DNA of 64,000 bases from positions 460,450 to 524,449 of the forward strand of contig CAJNDS010000302.1 of NCBI GenBank assembly GCA_905221605.1, in the 5' to 3' direction. The position numbers and the translations under genes were made by a program. Positions 1 to 13,100 of the stretch are shown here, piece by piece. How positions within the stretch are numbered: position 1 is the first letter of the stretch; every line of letters begins with the position of its first letter. The notes under the pieces are model-generated. The model saw only the letters and a list, made by a program, of their open reading frames with translations, was not told the origin of the DNA and made no database searches. This stretch comes from Symbiodinium natans (lineage: Eukaryota > Sar > Dinophyceae > Suessiales > Symbiodiniaceae).

Positions 1-290
1 CAACCCATTGTCTTTCAGCTCCTCCTCGCCCTCCTACCAACAGTCACGAAAACATAGTTCCAATCTCTCTTCAAGCAACAATGGCTCAAGTTCAAAGTGT
101 TCGCTGGAGGATGTGGGCAGCGCCTTGCAAGGAAGTCCAGAAAATTGCACATGCAATTCATGCAATAACGTAGTGCACTGCTCTTCGCAACTACCAAGCA
201 CTCGTGTATACATAATATGTATAATATGTATAATATATATATATATGGGTCACCGCCTATAGCGGTTCCCCTGTGTTTTTTTGCACATTC
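1..290. other. no gene recognised; AT microsatellite
   Basis: I see no supportable gene. An (AT)-rich microsatellite lies at about 213-246. The short open frames on both strands have no splice or coding character. Confidence 0.5.
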
Positions 291-860
291 CCTTAAACCA
301 TCTAACCAAGAATCCCTCAAACCATTAAACCAATGGTCTCCCCCTAAACCATTAAACCATTAAACCATACCATTAAACCATTAAACCAATGGTTTCCCCC
401 TTCTGAAAATCCCCTAAACCATTAAACCATTAAACCATTAAACCAATGGTTTCCCCCTTATGAAAATCCCCTAAACCATTAAACCATTAAACCAATGGTT
501 TCCCCCACATGAGAATCCCCTAAACCATTAAACCATTAAACCATTAAACCAATGGTTTCCCCCTTATGAAAATCCCCTAAACCATTAAACCATTAAACCA
601 TTAAACCAATGGTTTCCCCCATATGAGAATCCCCTAAACCATTAAACCATTTTCTTGGCGGGCAACCATTGGTTTAATGGTTTAATGGTTTAATGGCTTA
701 ATGGCTTAATGGTTTAAGGGATTTTCATAAGGGGGAAACCATTGGTTTAATGGTTTAATGGTTTAATGGTTTAGGGGATTTTCATAAGGGGGAAACCATT
801 GGTTTAATGGTTTAATGGTTTATTGGTTTAATGGTTTGATGGTTTAATGGTGCTCCTGCC
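291..860. repeat. fold-back of AAACCATT tandem repeats
   Basis: The left part (about 291-648) is a tandem array of AAACCATT words with recurring CCAATGGTTTCCCCC and TATGAAAATCCCCT segments. The right part (about 662-850) carries the same words in reverse complement (GGTTTAATGG, GGGGATTTTCATAAGGGGG). A short spacer, TTTCTTGGCGGGC, separates them at about 651-663. The whole is a long imperfect palindrome able to form a hairpin. The word resembles a degenerate telomere unit (AAACC-ATT against AAACCCT). Confidence 0.8.
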
Positions 861-871
861 GAGGTACCTCG

Positions 872-990
872 ACCGCATCTTTTCTGCTCCTAAACTTCTG
901 ATTCGCAAGCAGTGTCCCCTGTATCCTTTCTGCTCCGAATATTCTGAATCGCAAGCAGTGTCTCCCGTATCTTTTCTGCTCAGAAGTATA
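872..990. repeat. about 52-bp tandem repeat
   Basis: The segment CTTTTCTGCTC followed by TTCTGAATCGCAAGCAGTG recurs two to three times with a period of about 50-55 bp. No coding capacity is seen. Confidence 0.55.
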
Positions 991-1010
991 CGTATACTAT
1001 ATGGGATTGC

Positions 1011-3150
1011 GCCTTAAACCCTAATTCTTAAACTTTAACTCTATAGGGCTTAAAGCTTCGGGTTTAGGTTGAATTGCCGGCTTAGGTTTAAGTGCCTCAA
1101 TCATAAACCCTAAACCTGTCAACCTTAACCCTCTAGGGTTGGGGCGCCTACATCATGATCGGATTTGACGAGCTCTGCGGAAATTTCTATATGACAAGGT
1201 TATAACTTATTGCTGTGGTTATAACTATGGGTTAGGGTTTGATTTTTATACACTTATGTAAACCCATAAGAATAAGGGGAGCCCCATCACGCCCCCAACA
1301 AGCGAAATATCCCAAATACTTTACCTTAGCTAAAATATCTCAAGCAACCATCCCCCGATACGCAATTCCTGAATTCTATCATTTAACGATATAGTTTGTG
1401 TATATGTTGAATCCCAGCAAGTAGTGAAAGTGACGAGCTCTGCGGATATATGTACATGACAAGGTTATAACTTTTTGCTGCGGTTATTACTATGGTTCAG
1501 GATTTGATTGATATACATGTAAATTAGCCTATAAGAAAATGAGGGTAACGGTAACCCCATCACGCCCCAAAAAGCAAAACAAAACCTCTATCCTAAAATC
1601 TTTACCTTACCTAAGATAGCTCAAGCAAAACAAAAACTCTATCCTAAAATCTTTACCTTACCTAAGATAGCTCAAGCAACCATCCCCCGATAAGCAAAAC
1701 TTGAATTATCCTCTTTGTTTATATTTTGAATCCCATGAAGTAGTGGAAGGACATTTGCTCACAGTATTCTCGCGTCACCGGGACGAAAGCGCCACAAACG
1801 TAGGCATAACCCTATGGGATTCAAGGTTTGGGGATTTGAGCCCCGCGCTCTGGGGTTTTAAGGTTCCATTGTATAGGTAATTAATGCCCAAACCTTAAAC
1901 CTAAACCGTTAAACCCTATAGGGTTCAATGGTTCGACAACCTAAGGTCTGGGCATGTATACCTTCAGTACCCTTTAGGGTTAAAATCTTTGAACCTTTGG
2001 GAGCCCTATAGGGTTTTACGGTTCTGACCCTAAACGAATCAGGGTTAAGGTCTGAATGCCCGAACTTCAAACACTTAAGATTGAAACTTTTCGAGTTTTC
2101 GTTTTAAATGCCTAAATCCTAAACCCCAACCCCTTAAACCTTAACTCTATAGGGTTTAAAGATTCGGGTTTAGGTTGAATTGCCGGCTTAGGTTTAAATG
2201 CCTCAATCTTCAACCCTAAACCTGTCAACCTTAACCCTCTAGGGTTGGGGCGCCTACATCATGATCGGATTTGACGAGCTCTGCGGAAATTTCTTTATGA
2301 CAAGGTTATAACTTCTTGCTGTGGTTATAACTATGGTTCAGGGTTTGATTTATAGACATGTAAATAGCCTATAAGAACATGAGGGTAACCCCATCACGCC
2401 CCAAAAAGCAAAACAAAACCTCTTTCCTAAAATCCTTACCTTACCTAAGATAGCTCAAGCAACCATCCCCCGATAAGCAAAACCTGAATTCTATCATATA
2501 ACGATATGGTTTGTTTATATTTTGAATCCCAGGAAGTAGTGAAAAGGACATTTGCTCACAGTATTCTCGCGTCACCGGGAAGAAAGCCCTACAAACGTAG
2601 GCAGAGCCCTATGGGATTCAAGGTTTAGGGATCTCAGCCCCAAGCCCTATAGGGCTTTAAGGTTCTATCGTACAGGTAATGCCTAAACCTTAAACCCTAA
2701 GCCTTTAAACCCTGTAGGGTTGAATGGTTCAAGAAAACCTAAGGTCTGGGCATGTATACCTTCAGCACCCTTTAGGGTCAAAACCTTTGTTCCTTGTAGA
2801 GCCCTGTCGGGCTTTCGGGTTCTGACCCTAAACGGTTCAGGGTTAAGGTTTAGCTGCCCGAACTTTCAACCCTTAAGGTTAAATCTCTATGGGTTTAGGT
2901 TTAAAGTTTAAAAATACCTAAATCTTAAACCCTAACCGCTTAACCTTAACTCTATCGGGTTGAACGGTTAGAGTTTAGGTTTCATTGCGGGCTGACGTTT
3001 AAATGCCTGAATCTTAAGCCCTAAACCTGTCAAACTTAACCCTATAGGTTTGGGGTACCTACATCATCATCGACTTGTTGCTGTGGTTATAACGATGGTT
3101 TAGGGTTAAAATATATACATTTATGTAAACCTAAAAAAAATAGGGGAACC
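1011..3150. repeat. large tandem repeat, 0.8-1.1 kb unit
   Basis: The block beginning GGGGCGCCTACATCATGATC occurs at about 1140 and again at about 2240, and a decayed copy (GGGGTACCTACATCATCATC) at about 3050. Unit one is about 1100 bp because its first part (GACGAGCTCTGCGG..., 1169 and 1431) and a roughly 50-bp piece (1576/1627) are themselves duplicated; unit two is about 820 bp. Shared landmarks are CTCACAGTATTCTCGCGTCA (1757, 2555) and GGTCTGGGCATGTATACC (1946, 2743). The unit is full of TATAGGGTT and CCCTAAAC words. Nothing looks coding. Confidence 0.75.
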
Positions 3151-3258
3151 GCAATAGGCGGACGCCCATATATATATATATATATACATTTCTTATTTAT
3201 TTATTTACTTACTTTTTCATTGCTACATTCAATCATGTGTTTACATGTATATGTATAT

Positions 3259-5479
3259 CTATCCAAAGTTCTGCGTTGACTTGCAGGGCTTAAGGCCATG
3301 GCAGTGGGTCTTGGCAGGGATGTCTTGGACTGAAGCTTTGCAAATCCGAAGCCCTAAAGCCCCCAACTTTATTGCACCGACGTCAGTGGGCTTTGGACAG
3401 AGATGCTGGCTAAAGATGCACCTTGAAATTAGCCATGCGTCACCTGCGGAATGAATTTGCTTGCCACACGCCTAGCCAATGCCTAACACGCCACTCCGCG
3501 GGGACTACTGCTGGTTGCTTACGAACCCCCAAAAACTAAAATCATATTCTTAAGAAGGGGTTTATGATCTTCTATTCTTGGGGGGTCTTAAGCAATTAGT
3601 AGACGACTAGTCGAGGTTAGTGGGGGGGGGAAACAAACAAGTTGGGGCAAGCAGGGGATGTAGGGCATGGGGGGCTCAGAGAAGTTCTAGGGTTTCTAGG
3701 CAAAGGTGTAAAAAAATGGCTCAGGAGGCTCACGCGGGTTACAGAGGCAAAAAAAACCCGTGCCGTTCCAGCGCCTGGCCCTCGGTGATGCTCCACTCCA
3801 GCGTGCGCGGCTCCGAGACTCCGTCGCTGCCTTTCCTTGCGGCAGGCCGTTCCTGAGGTCCGGTGTCATCCCGGCTTGCTGTGAAGAAACTTATGAGTTC
3901 AGCAAAAAGTGTTGCAGCTTATGAAAAAAGAAGCATGATGATTCCCGTGGCTGTTGCAGACTGGGCATCTGGTTTCGGGGTCGGGCAGTTGTTGAGCAGT
4001 ACATGTGCCCGTAAGGAAACCGAAAGGATTCTGCAAGCCCAGAGTCGATCGTGGTCGCCAGGAGCAGCTTCCAGTGCTTGGGTTCGGCAGTGGTTTCGAT
4101 GAGAAGCCACTCTTGGCAGTGGTACTTGCACAGCTGCAGCCCCACGATGGGGGACAAGCTGAAGTGACGGACTTCCACCTCAAGGGCTTCCGAGATTCGG
4201 GGGTGCCTTATTGGGGTCCTGAGTAAAATAATAATAATATTTATTATTACTATTGCTATTATTACCATTAATACTTTTTCTATAAGGTGATCCTACTATT
4301 ACTACTTGGGGATCTATGCTGGGGGTTCCCTATTTTCGTAAACCCCCACCTGACTTGCCACGTCCACGATCGCAAGGCAGCCAGACAAGCATCCAACGAT
4401 GAGGTGGTGCCGGAAGCTGCACCTTACTTCTCCAATAACCAAGGAGAAAAAGGGTTAAACTTTATTATTCCCACTACATCTGGAAAAGCAAAAAAGCTTA
4501 CAGTTCAGCTATTGGCTAAGTAAGGCACAAGGTCGTCTCCATCGACTCCCCAGCTTCCGCTTGACACTCCCGAGCCCACCACTTCATGGAGGTGATGGCA
4601 TCTCCATCACGGCAGACGGATGGCACCTAAAGGTTCAGAAATAAGGGTTAAGGGTTGAGGGTGTAGGGTTTAGGGAGTTTGGGTATCCTCGGAAACAACC
4701 ACCCCCCCCGCTCGGCCTGAAAGCGGACTGGGTTGGCTATGGGCAGACCAGGGCCAGCACCTCCAAAGAAGTCGGTCAAGATTTCCTCGGTCTGTGCCAG
4801 GGAACCAGGCTACGTTTATCCTGGGCTTAGGTTTTATGGTTTAGGGCTCGACGAGTAGGCAGCTCAGTCATCAAACCGCCATATGCGTCGCCGTCTGCTT
4901 TGCGATACTTCCGTGCCCTTGCTTTGCTCATTTGGACCCACCAGCTACCGTGGGCAGACGACAGTAACTGACACATCCAAGGCACACCCCCGCCCAGGCC
5001 CATGGACGACCAAGCGTTGGCGACAGTGGAGATGGCGCCCTTGACGGGATCCTGCCGAGATTCCATTTCAAGGCTTAGGGACACTACAGGGGCCTGAAGA
5101 ATTACGAGATTTTGCCTTTAAAAACCCTACAATGTCATCTATATTTATATGTTCTTGCTAGGAAACATAGACGCTCACGCACCGCGGCCAGGGTCCCCAA
5201 AAAGGACATCGCCTCATGTTCGAAAAAAGAAGAAGGGTGCAACCCTAAGCCCTAAGTCTCTAAGTCATAAACTCATGCCTCAGGAAGTATCGGGGTCAGG
5301 TGGAGGTGATGGAGGTACTGGTAGACGCAGGTCAGGAGTCGTCCAGCATAGGGGTTTTGATGTAGTGCGCGCCCCAGTTGCGATTTGATTCTTTCAGGCC
5401 ATCCTGCACTGTGGCAAACCTCATCTCTAACTTTCGATCGTAGCTCCCACCAATCGCCACACTCCGGATTTGAGAAAAC
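3259..5479 (-). CDS. gene model A, 3' part: five exons, unknown product
   Basis: Minus-strand exons read 5344-5479, 4853-5051, 3945-4186, 3758-3852 and 3259-3421 (stop TAG at 3259-3261). Codon phases join without conflict (0/0, 1/2, 0/0, 2/1). Acceptors are all AG, for example GTTCAG|G, CGGCAG|GAT and CCTCAG|GAA. Donors are GT or GA types, for example GGCACGG|GTTTTT. Landmark peptides are IGGSYDRKLEMRF, TVANAWSSMG, GLQLCKYHCQEWLL, SEPRTLEWSITEGQ and the C-terminal GLKPCKSTQNFG. The lower end of the 3945 exon and of the 5344 exon are the least certain because they use GA donors. The 4187-4852 intron contains an inverted-repeat element and telomere-like words. I recognise no family; the protein looks soluble, with W and C residues in the third exon. 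The 5' part is missing and may continue through 5940-6180. Confidence 0.55.
4213..4350. mobile_element. MITE, GGGGTCC family copy with ATT microsatellite
   Basis: The ends TTGGGGTCC and CGTAAACCCCCA and the core TTGGGGATCTATGCTGGGGG match the copies at 18988 and 19599. An ATT-rich microsatellite (about 4226-4285) has expanded inside it. It lies in an intron of gene model A. Confidence 0.5.
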
Positions 5480-5939
5480 CTGAACACTGAGGACTATTTA
5501 CCCATGAAATGCTCACATTGTCCAGCTTAGGGTTTAGGGTCTTTTGAACCTATGTGTCAGCTGGAAACTAGATGCTTCAGATTGGACACTGGCTTCATGA
5601 CCTCCCACAATTGTCCTTGACCCTAAGCAATACAACCATCAGTTAGGGGGGGCTCTGTACATCCTTCAACTCAGACTGGCTCTAATTACCATACAAGGTA
5701 AATGCAGAGAAAGCTATGAAGGGATCGATGTTGCATGGTGATGGTTTTTGGCTCCCGCAGTACTTCCGCATTCGAATTACTCCCAACTAACCAGGTTACC
5801 ATACCTAGACCCAGGAGTAACCTAGGAAAAAACAGGTTACCCCTTTTTTTTGCTCTTAAGGGGATTACAAGGGAACCCCAACCTTAAAAAACGGAAATCA
5901 GGGCCTACTCCGGTCTTAGACACGCCGGGGGCTGGTGAC

Positions 5940-6180
5940 TCAAGTCGCCGATCTTTGGCTCCTCCATGCGCTCGTGTCCCTGTCGGCGGTCACGTGCCGC
6001 CTATGGACAAGTGCACAAGCAGTTCGGGCGGGGTCCCAGTAAAGGCTGAGGGTTTTTGAGGGTGGGGAGAAGGCAGCCATCTGGTCAAGCACTTTCAGGC
6101 CACCCTTCGATAAAGAGTCAGAAACCGAGAATTGCACACCCGGACTTGGCTCCTGCAGCAGGTCTGCGAGAGGCGACTCC
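5940..6180 (-). CDS. probable exon, unknown gene
   Basis: A minus-strand open frame follows a good acceptor (GCCCAG|GGAGTCG at 6180). It reads with normal composition (landmarks SPLADLLQEPSPGVQ, GGLKVLDQMAAFSPP) and stays open for about 80 codons to a TGA. The true donor is not fixed; several GC/GA options exist. It could be the exon upstream of gene model A. Confidence 0.4.
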
Positions 6181-7106
6181 CTGGGCATATGGGCGCAAAG
6201 TAGCCGAAGCCTCAGGTCGCGTTTGCTTGAAGTTTGGGCTGGTTCAGGGCCTTAGTAGCCCAGCAACCATCTGATAATGAGGGCAGCCTTTTTGTTGGTT
6301 GGTTATACTTGACAAGGGAACCAAGAACCAAGAAGGGAAAAGGGGCTACCAAGGGGTTTAGGTTCATTTCTTGCCATCCGCCCAGCACTCGCGTTCACCG
6401 CGGGGACTACTTCAGGGGGTCTCCACTAGTCGAGACCGAATCCGTTCAAACAACTGTGTCGCGGGTTAATGCTCTGAAGCCAAGACCACCCCCAACCAGG
6501 GCTCTTTTTGGCGTCTTAGATTTTTTTGGGTTGAGCGCTCAGGGCTTGGGGGGTAGGGGTGCAGGCGGGAAAATAGCGCGGGCGTGTTGACCATATGTGG
6601 AGCCTGTGACACGTGCAGGGACCGGTGTGCAGAGGGGTGCGCATGTGCATCCGAGCCGCATGTTGCTTGCTGGCCCGGATTAGTGCGATCATTGGATGAG
6701 TTGAGCTCGGCTCAATATGGATATGGACACACAATCTCGTTCGAGTCGGAGTATGCTGGCTACTTGATACGAGCCTGACCATTGACAAGCGTAATTGGGA
6801 GCAACGACTGATGCTCAGTTCAAAAGGAGACCATTGCAATCACGGTCACTCTAGACTACTGGGCGGGCAGAAGTCGCAGCGAAGTCGCAGCGATGCATGT
6901 CTGCAAGTTGCAGGCATGCGAGCAGTTGTTGGAGAGAATGCTGCCGAAACTGCTGCCAAATACCCCTAAGATCTTCAAGAACTCCAGTGGACATCCTCAT
7001 ACTCTGGGGGACTGTGCCACATGACCCTGACGGGGCCGTTCAAGCTTAGGCTCTCCCCTGGGAAGGAAACCGTTCACAAAAAAGCAAAGTGTGGCTCTGG
7101 GTCCAG
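6181..7106. other. no feature resolved
   Basis: Open frames on both strands here have no convincing splice borders or coding character. I see no repeat longer than a few units. Confidence 0.4.
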
Positions 7107-7195
7107 TTACCCTAAACCCTAAACCCTAAACCCTAAACCCTGAACCCTAAACCCTAAACCCTAAATTCTAAACCCTAAACCCTAAACCCTAAACT
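7107..7195. repeat. interstitial telomere-like tract (CCCTAAA)n
   Basis: About twelve CCCTAAA units with a few variants. On the minus strand it reads TTTAGGG and directly follows the 7195 exon end, giving the donor ACACA|GTTTAGGG. Confidence 0.85.
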
Positions 7196-10100
7196 GTGTG
7201 AGTCATGTAGTCCTTTTGCCATCTGAGCCGCAGCGGCCATACCACCAGGTCTGCCTCGTCAGGGAGCCCCCTTGCTGTACTAACTGTTGCTAAGGGACTT
7301 GCAACGTGATGTAGGATCCTTATAACCCAATTTAGGGTTCATATAACTCCCCTCCTTGCAATCGCAAACCCTAAACCCTAAACCCTCAACCCTAAACCCT
7401 AAGCCAGGTGATGAGTTGGATGCCTCGTCGTCCCTCAAACTCGGGTTCTCTACATTACGACAATTCGTGGGTGGCACCCTGCGCAGAAGGGGAATAGGGT
7501 TTAGGGTTTATAGGGTTTAGGGTTTCAAGTAGAAGCGGCCGTGTGTACAAAGCGGCATGCTCCTGCGATATGAGTTTGTCACCCAGCTCCTCTCAAAATT
7601 TATACCTGTGAACCGTGCACCCCGCATGCCGAAAAGACAGCAATGTCCTGCGCCTCAACTGAAGGCAGAGATTGTGTCGCAAGCTTGTTTTATTTATTAT
7701 TGCTGAGCCTCTTCTTCTGTCGGACATAGCGCTCATGGCCAGGGCCTAGTAAAAACGCCCGGAAAGGCCTGGCACCCTTAACCCTAAGCCCTCTACAATG
7801 CCCAGAGGGTCCATTTGTAGTACTACTGTAGTATGCGTACGTACCTGATTCCATAATGGTATTACAAATGCACCCTCCGGGATGTGAACTCCCCTAGACC
7901 CTGAACCCCAAACCCCAAACCCTAGCCCCTGAACATTAAACCCTGAACCCTAAACCAGAAACCCTGAACCCCAAACCCTAAACCCTAAACAAGAAACCCT
8001 GAACCCCAAACCCTAAACAAGAAACCCTGAACCCCAAACCCTAATCCCTGAACAAGAAACCCTGAACCCCAAACCCTAAACATCAATGGCGACATCCAGA
8101 GATCCCTGCCTCGCAAGCCACCACCAAGAACTCGGCCTCGCTCGAGATATGTTTGGGGAAGGCGAGGCTTCCGGTTGGGCCCATCCAGGGTTTAGGGTTT
8201 AGGGTTAGGGTTTAGGGTTTAGGGTTTAGGGTTTAGGGTTTAGGGTTTAGGGTTTAGGGTTTAGGGTTTAGGGTTTAGGGTTTAGGGTTTAGGGTTTAGG
8301 GTTTAGGGTTTAGGGTTTAGGGTTTAATCGCTCATACTCGGACGAAGGGTTCAGGAGTTAGGGTTTAGGGCTTGGGGTATCATACAAGACAACTCGCGCC
8401 ACTTCGTGCACGATTTCAGTCAGGAAGCTCTCTGTCAGGAAAGCTTCAAAGCCCGAAGCATCACATGACAATCACGTGCACGTCACGATTCCCTGCGATG
8501 CGAGATCGATTGATATCTCCACAAGACCCTAAACCCTAAACCCCAAGCCCTAAACCCTAAACCCTAAGCCCTAAACCCTAAACCCTGAACCCGGAAAAGC
8601 GACCCCAAGTGGCCTCTGGAGACAGGTCAAGGGCAGTCATCCTGTCGAGCTCCTTCGGCTCGAGCTCCAGGTCATGCCTGGTGAGGGTTATTTTGGCACC
8701 CGCATAGCTGGACGAACCGCTCCGCAGGGATTCCTGGTCTTCATGTCTGGTTGGTTGCAAGGTGAAAAGTTGCCCTCAACTTGCTTGTTGCAAGCCGACG
8801 CCGCCCCCCCCCGACATGTGTTCGCAAACCACGCAACAAAGCAACCAGAACCCAGAACCCAACCTCATAACACCTGGAGGGCTTGTAGCTGTGCGCGAGG
8901 GACGGTCACGATTTGGTGGGTCTGTCACCGCAGCACCCAACAACCACGGTTTAGGGTTTAGGGTTTAGGGTTTGGGGTTTAGGGAGGTCCGACCCGCCCT
9001 TCTCAGGGGGTACTAGTGGGGGTAAGTGATCGTAGTGGCCGTAACTCGGACAAGCCCAGCGAGGATCCATCTCACGGTTACAGGTCACGGTTCAAGTTCA
9101 AGGTATCCCTTTGAGGGCACGAAAACTCCAAGTGCGTTCATAGGTGCTTCACGGTGCTGGGACAGAGAAGCTACTCAAGCCTCTGTAGTATGCACTACTG
9201 GTACACCGCCCCCATCCCAGCTAAGCCCAGGCGACCCAATCAGATGTTCTGCAAACATCGCTCCTCCGCCTTGGGACGTGGGCCCTGCCATCGTGATTCA
9301 ATCCCATGGCCTCCTGTGAAATGCGAATATGAATGTGTGCCCAAGAAGAGTCCGGCGACTGTTCAGACCCTCAGAGGCATGCTCAAGCCCTACGCGATCC
9401 CTGAAATATCCCAAACATGCACACCTGTTACCTCCTGTTCCACAAAGTGCAACCACAGGCCAGTTATGAACCGCTTGCCCTAAACCCAAAACCCTAAACC
9501 CCAAACCTGAATTTGTTCCAGGCCACGTGAACTCCTCCTGCCCGCAGCCCAGCGCAGTGCAGAGTGCGGCCAGGCGGCCGTCGCTCTGAGCCACCACGAG
9601 AACTTCCTTTGGGTGCCCCGGGACTCGGGCCGACCCCCTAGTTATAAGTAGAGCTACAAGAACCCTACATTGAGTTATAAGGATCCTAAATTAGGTTCTA
9701 AGTCCCTTAAGTACAGTTAGTATGGTAAGGGGGCCCTCCTTGTATTGCCTTGTATGTTCTGTCATGGGGATGTTCACCCTTGTACTAACAGTCCTAAATA
9801 GGGATTCTAGTAAACCCTAGTAGAATCCCGATTGAGGACTGTTTGTGCACGCGGGAACATCCCAATTCTATCACTATATTGATTGCTGTATGATTGTATG
9901 AGTTAGTGTCTTATTATGATATTATGGTACTTTATTAAAAACTTAGTATATTATTCTCTCCTTATACATACAAATACAAAGGGAAAGGTGCCCGTGTCCG
10001 TAAACCGACAGTGGATTTTCGGCTGCCTGCACTGGACAACTCCAAGAAACAAAAACCGACAAACGTCCTCTCCCCGTGCCGAGAATCATAGGCCTCGCAG

Positions 10101-13100
10101 CACTGCACAGCTGTGAAGAGAACCTGTCGCAGCGCCAAGTCATCCCTTAAGTAAACCTACCACCCTCCCACCCCCCCCAAACCTAAGAAGAGCGCAAACA
10201 ACCCCTCAATATGCCTCACTTGGTTACCCCACCCCACGCCCCAAATTCCCACGTGCAGCTTGGCGCCCATTATTCGGGAGTAAGTTTTTGAGTTTCGCAA
10301 TAGGTTAGGACCCTGCCTCACAAGGTCAGCTGCATTTGGGATCTAAATCATGGGCCCTTTTGACACCCCAAATATGAAAAACCGCCAAAACGCTTTGGAC
10401 GCGCGCAAAAGGTAGCAGGCAGGGTTCCGATTAGTTTCAGCGCCCGCTTTTTCGGAGAAAAACCAAAACTGCCCAAACACAGCCTGAACAGCTGACACTG
10501 CTGGAGACTCACTGACCTTTGCAGATGTTCAGCGTGCTTCCTAGCGTTTCAACCATGGACCCGGAGCGAAGACAGCTCCGCGCTGCCAAATAACACAAGC
10601 CAGAGTAAACGGTTGCCCGGACACACGTGTTCGCTAAAGTTCCAAGGCGAAACAGGCGCATGGGGGGGTGGAGCATGTGGTAGAGTTGTTTTTCGGATCT
10701 CTCAGATTTACCTGCCACTACGAGACAAGATTTATTGATCGTTGCCTGAACCTGCAGCTGCTGGTTTCAAGCTCAGGGCTTGCAGTTTAAGACGCATGGG
10801 CCGGGACGGTGTTTGAGGGTTGAAGATTGAGGGCCGGGAGGTTGGCCACCTGCGTTTCAGAGTTTAGGGCGTGGCCTGCGGGTTTGACGGCTTAGCAGGC
10901 TTAGCAAATGTAATGTTTGGCCTGGGGTTGGGTGTTGACGGAAAGCGTTGGGGTCTGAAACGGCAAATTCGTGTTGACAAGTCGAAATTTGAAGGAGGCT
11001 GTGGCTGCGGCGGAAGGTTTAAGGCGTGGGGCATGGAAGTAACCCAGGCCAAACGAAACAAGCTCAACCATTCAGCCTCTGCAGCCTACGCAACATGCAG
11101 CTTGCCAGCTGCGGCGTAGTTGAGCATCAGGAAGTCGCGCATCTCTTCCCAAATCAAAACTTTAAGGAGCATTTGGAGTTGTCCTTGCCAGTTCTGGCTG
11201 CTTTTCGCGTCCACTGGTGCGCTACCAGCTGAGAAACAACGTTTTTCCGAGCGGCTCGAGGAATTGGGTGCATTTGCGGTGTGATTCGTGGTGCGTCAAC
11301 ACCAAACGGCACCAGCGCGTGCATTTGTAGGAATTTTCGCAAGTTTTTGAGCCTCTGGCCGAAATGTATCGCGGAAGCATCGCGGAAGCATCGCGGGGAG
11401 TCGCGGAGGCATCGCGGAGAATCGCGGAAGCATCAGGGAGAATCGCGGAGGCATCGCGGAGGCATCGCGGGGAATCGCGAGGAATCGCGGAAGCATTTCG
11501 GCGGCATCGTGGAGGATTACGGGGTGACACCAGCGAAAAAATTCCAAAATGCAGGAACATTGGGCGTCCATAGTTTTCAGGCAGGAGTGCGCATCTCGAT
11601 TTGGCAGTTCAAGCGGCAGCTGGCTCTCTAAGTATACGGAGTGCTCAGATTTGGCCCCCGGTCCCTCGAAACCTACAAAGTTCACGTTGCTGAGCACTGC
11701 AGTAGGCCTTTGCCAAGCGCAAAGATCAAGTTCTCGCTGCAGCCATGCTGTGAGACTGCATCTCACGCTCATCTCAGAGTCTCAGAGTTCCACGTGTTTT
11801 TTCTCATCGCGCGGTTGTACGAAAATGCTGTTTCCAGCGTTTCTAAGCACCTGCTTTGTCGAGGACCTAGAAGCCGTTACAGCTTCGAGGCATCGGCGCC
11901 ACCATTCTCAAAACAAACGCACGAGAATCAACTTTCACCCTGGCCCTGAGCTCGAAAGGCGCTGGGACTCCATCTGCAGCGGTCGTTCTGAAAAGGAAGT
12001 TCGGCAAAACAGCCGGATGCCCGCCGCGAATCCGCCATCACGCAAGCGGCGCGAAAAAAAGACAGCACCCCCCACGCTAGTTGACGGGTAGAAAGAACGG
12101 GAGACTTTTTGCTGATTGCCAGACAGCAACCAAGCTGCCGAAAAAAAACGCCGCAGACAAACAAAAGCTTACCTCCACGTGTGCGTCAGCACGAAAAATG
12201 CGGTCGATTGCACCGCAAGGGGCAGAACAAACAGCCTGGCGATAACTGATCGTCCGGAGAACAGGGGGTATGCAAACCACTGCTGCCACAGTTTTGCCAC
12301 GGGACTCATGTTGCAAGCTAAAACCCAACCTGGCGCCCAGCCGAGCAAATCGGATTCTTAGGTTTCAGGCCATCCACGTCCACATGGCAAGAAAGCAAAT
12401 CCGAATTTTGCAGGTTGGCCCCACACCATAATCAGCCCCCCAAGTTTTGTGTCCAAAGTGCTTCCGGTGGTTTTTCATAACCCCAAACTACAAGGAAGCT
12501 ATTTCCAAAACGGGCCGCAAAACTTGGTAGACAAGTACCCATTTTATCATAAAGGCACCCTTTTTGGGATTGGTTACGAAGGGAACCTACCAGGAAAAGG
12601 GCCCATACTTTTCTGGCGCATGGCCTCCGCGCGTGCAGCCCCTGCACCCGCCGAAGCACGCCACAGACCATGGAGCTGGCAAAGGTCAAGCATGGCTCCG
12701 GCTGGCCCAGTAGGGCCCTCAAGAACCCCTAAAACCCTGAACCCTAAACCCTAAACCCTAAACCCTAAACCCTAAACCCTAAACCTCAACCCCTCGAATA
12801 AAGAGACGGTTCAGGGCCCGAGGCCTTGCATTCATGAGTGTTCGGCCCTGCGCTGGAGGAGGATTGCGTCAAGCCATAGGGCTCAAGTCCTACTCCTTTG
12901 GGGGCTCCTTGGGACGTTCCTCCTTGTGCTAACAGTCCTTGATAGGGATTGTAATAGGGGGGCTGGGGGGGGTACTATAATCCCTATTAAGCACTGTTAG
13001 TATAAGGGGGGACATCCCAAGTGGCTCCTATGAATGACGCCCGTTAAAGGACTTAAGGACTTTAAAGGATGGAAGCCTTTGGCTGGGACATGGCAGCGGA

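Noticed and set aside
3245-3454. 69-codon plus-strand frame
   Set aside because: Shadow of the minus-strand terminal exon 3259-3421 of gene model A.
7905-8082. CRISPR-like array (repeat with spacers)
   Set aside because: Units are contiguous variants of a telomere-derived repeat with no unique spacers, in a eukaryotic context.
10864-11119. Plus and minus frames in a G-rich region
   Set aside because: The sequence reads as decayed TTTAGGG-like words; frames are Gly- or Pro-rich without borders.
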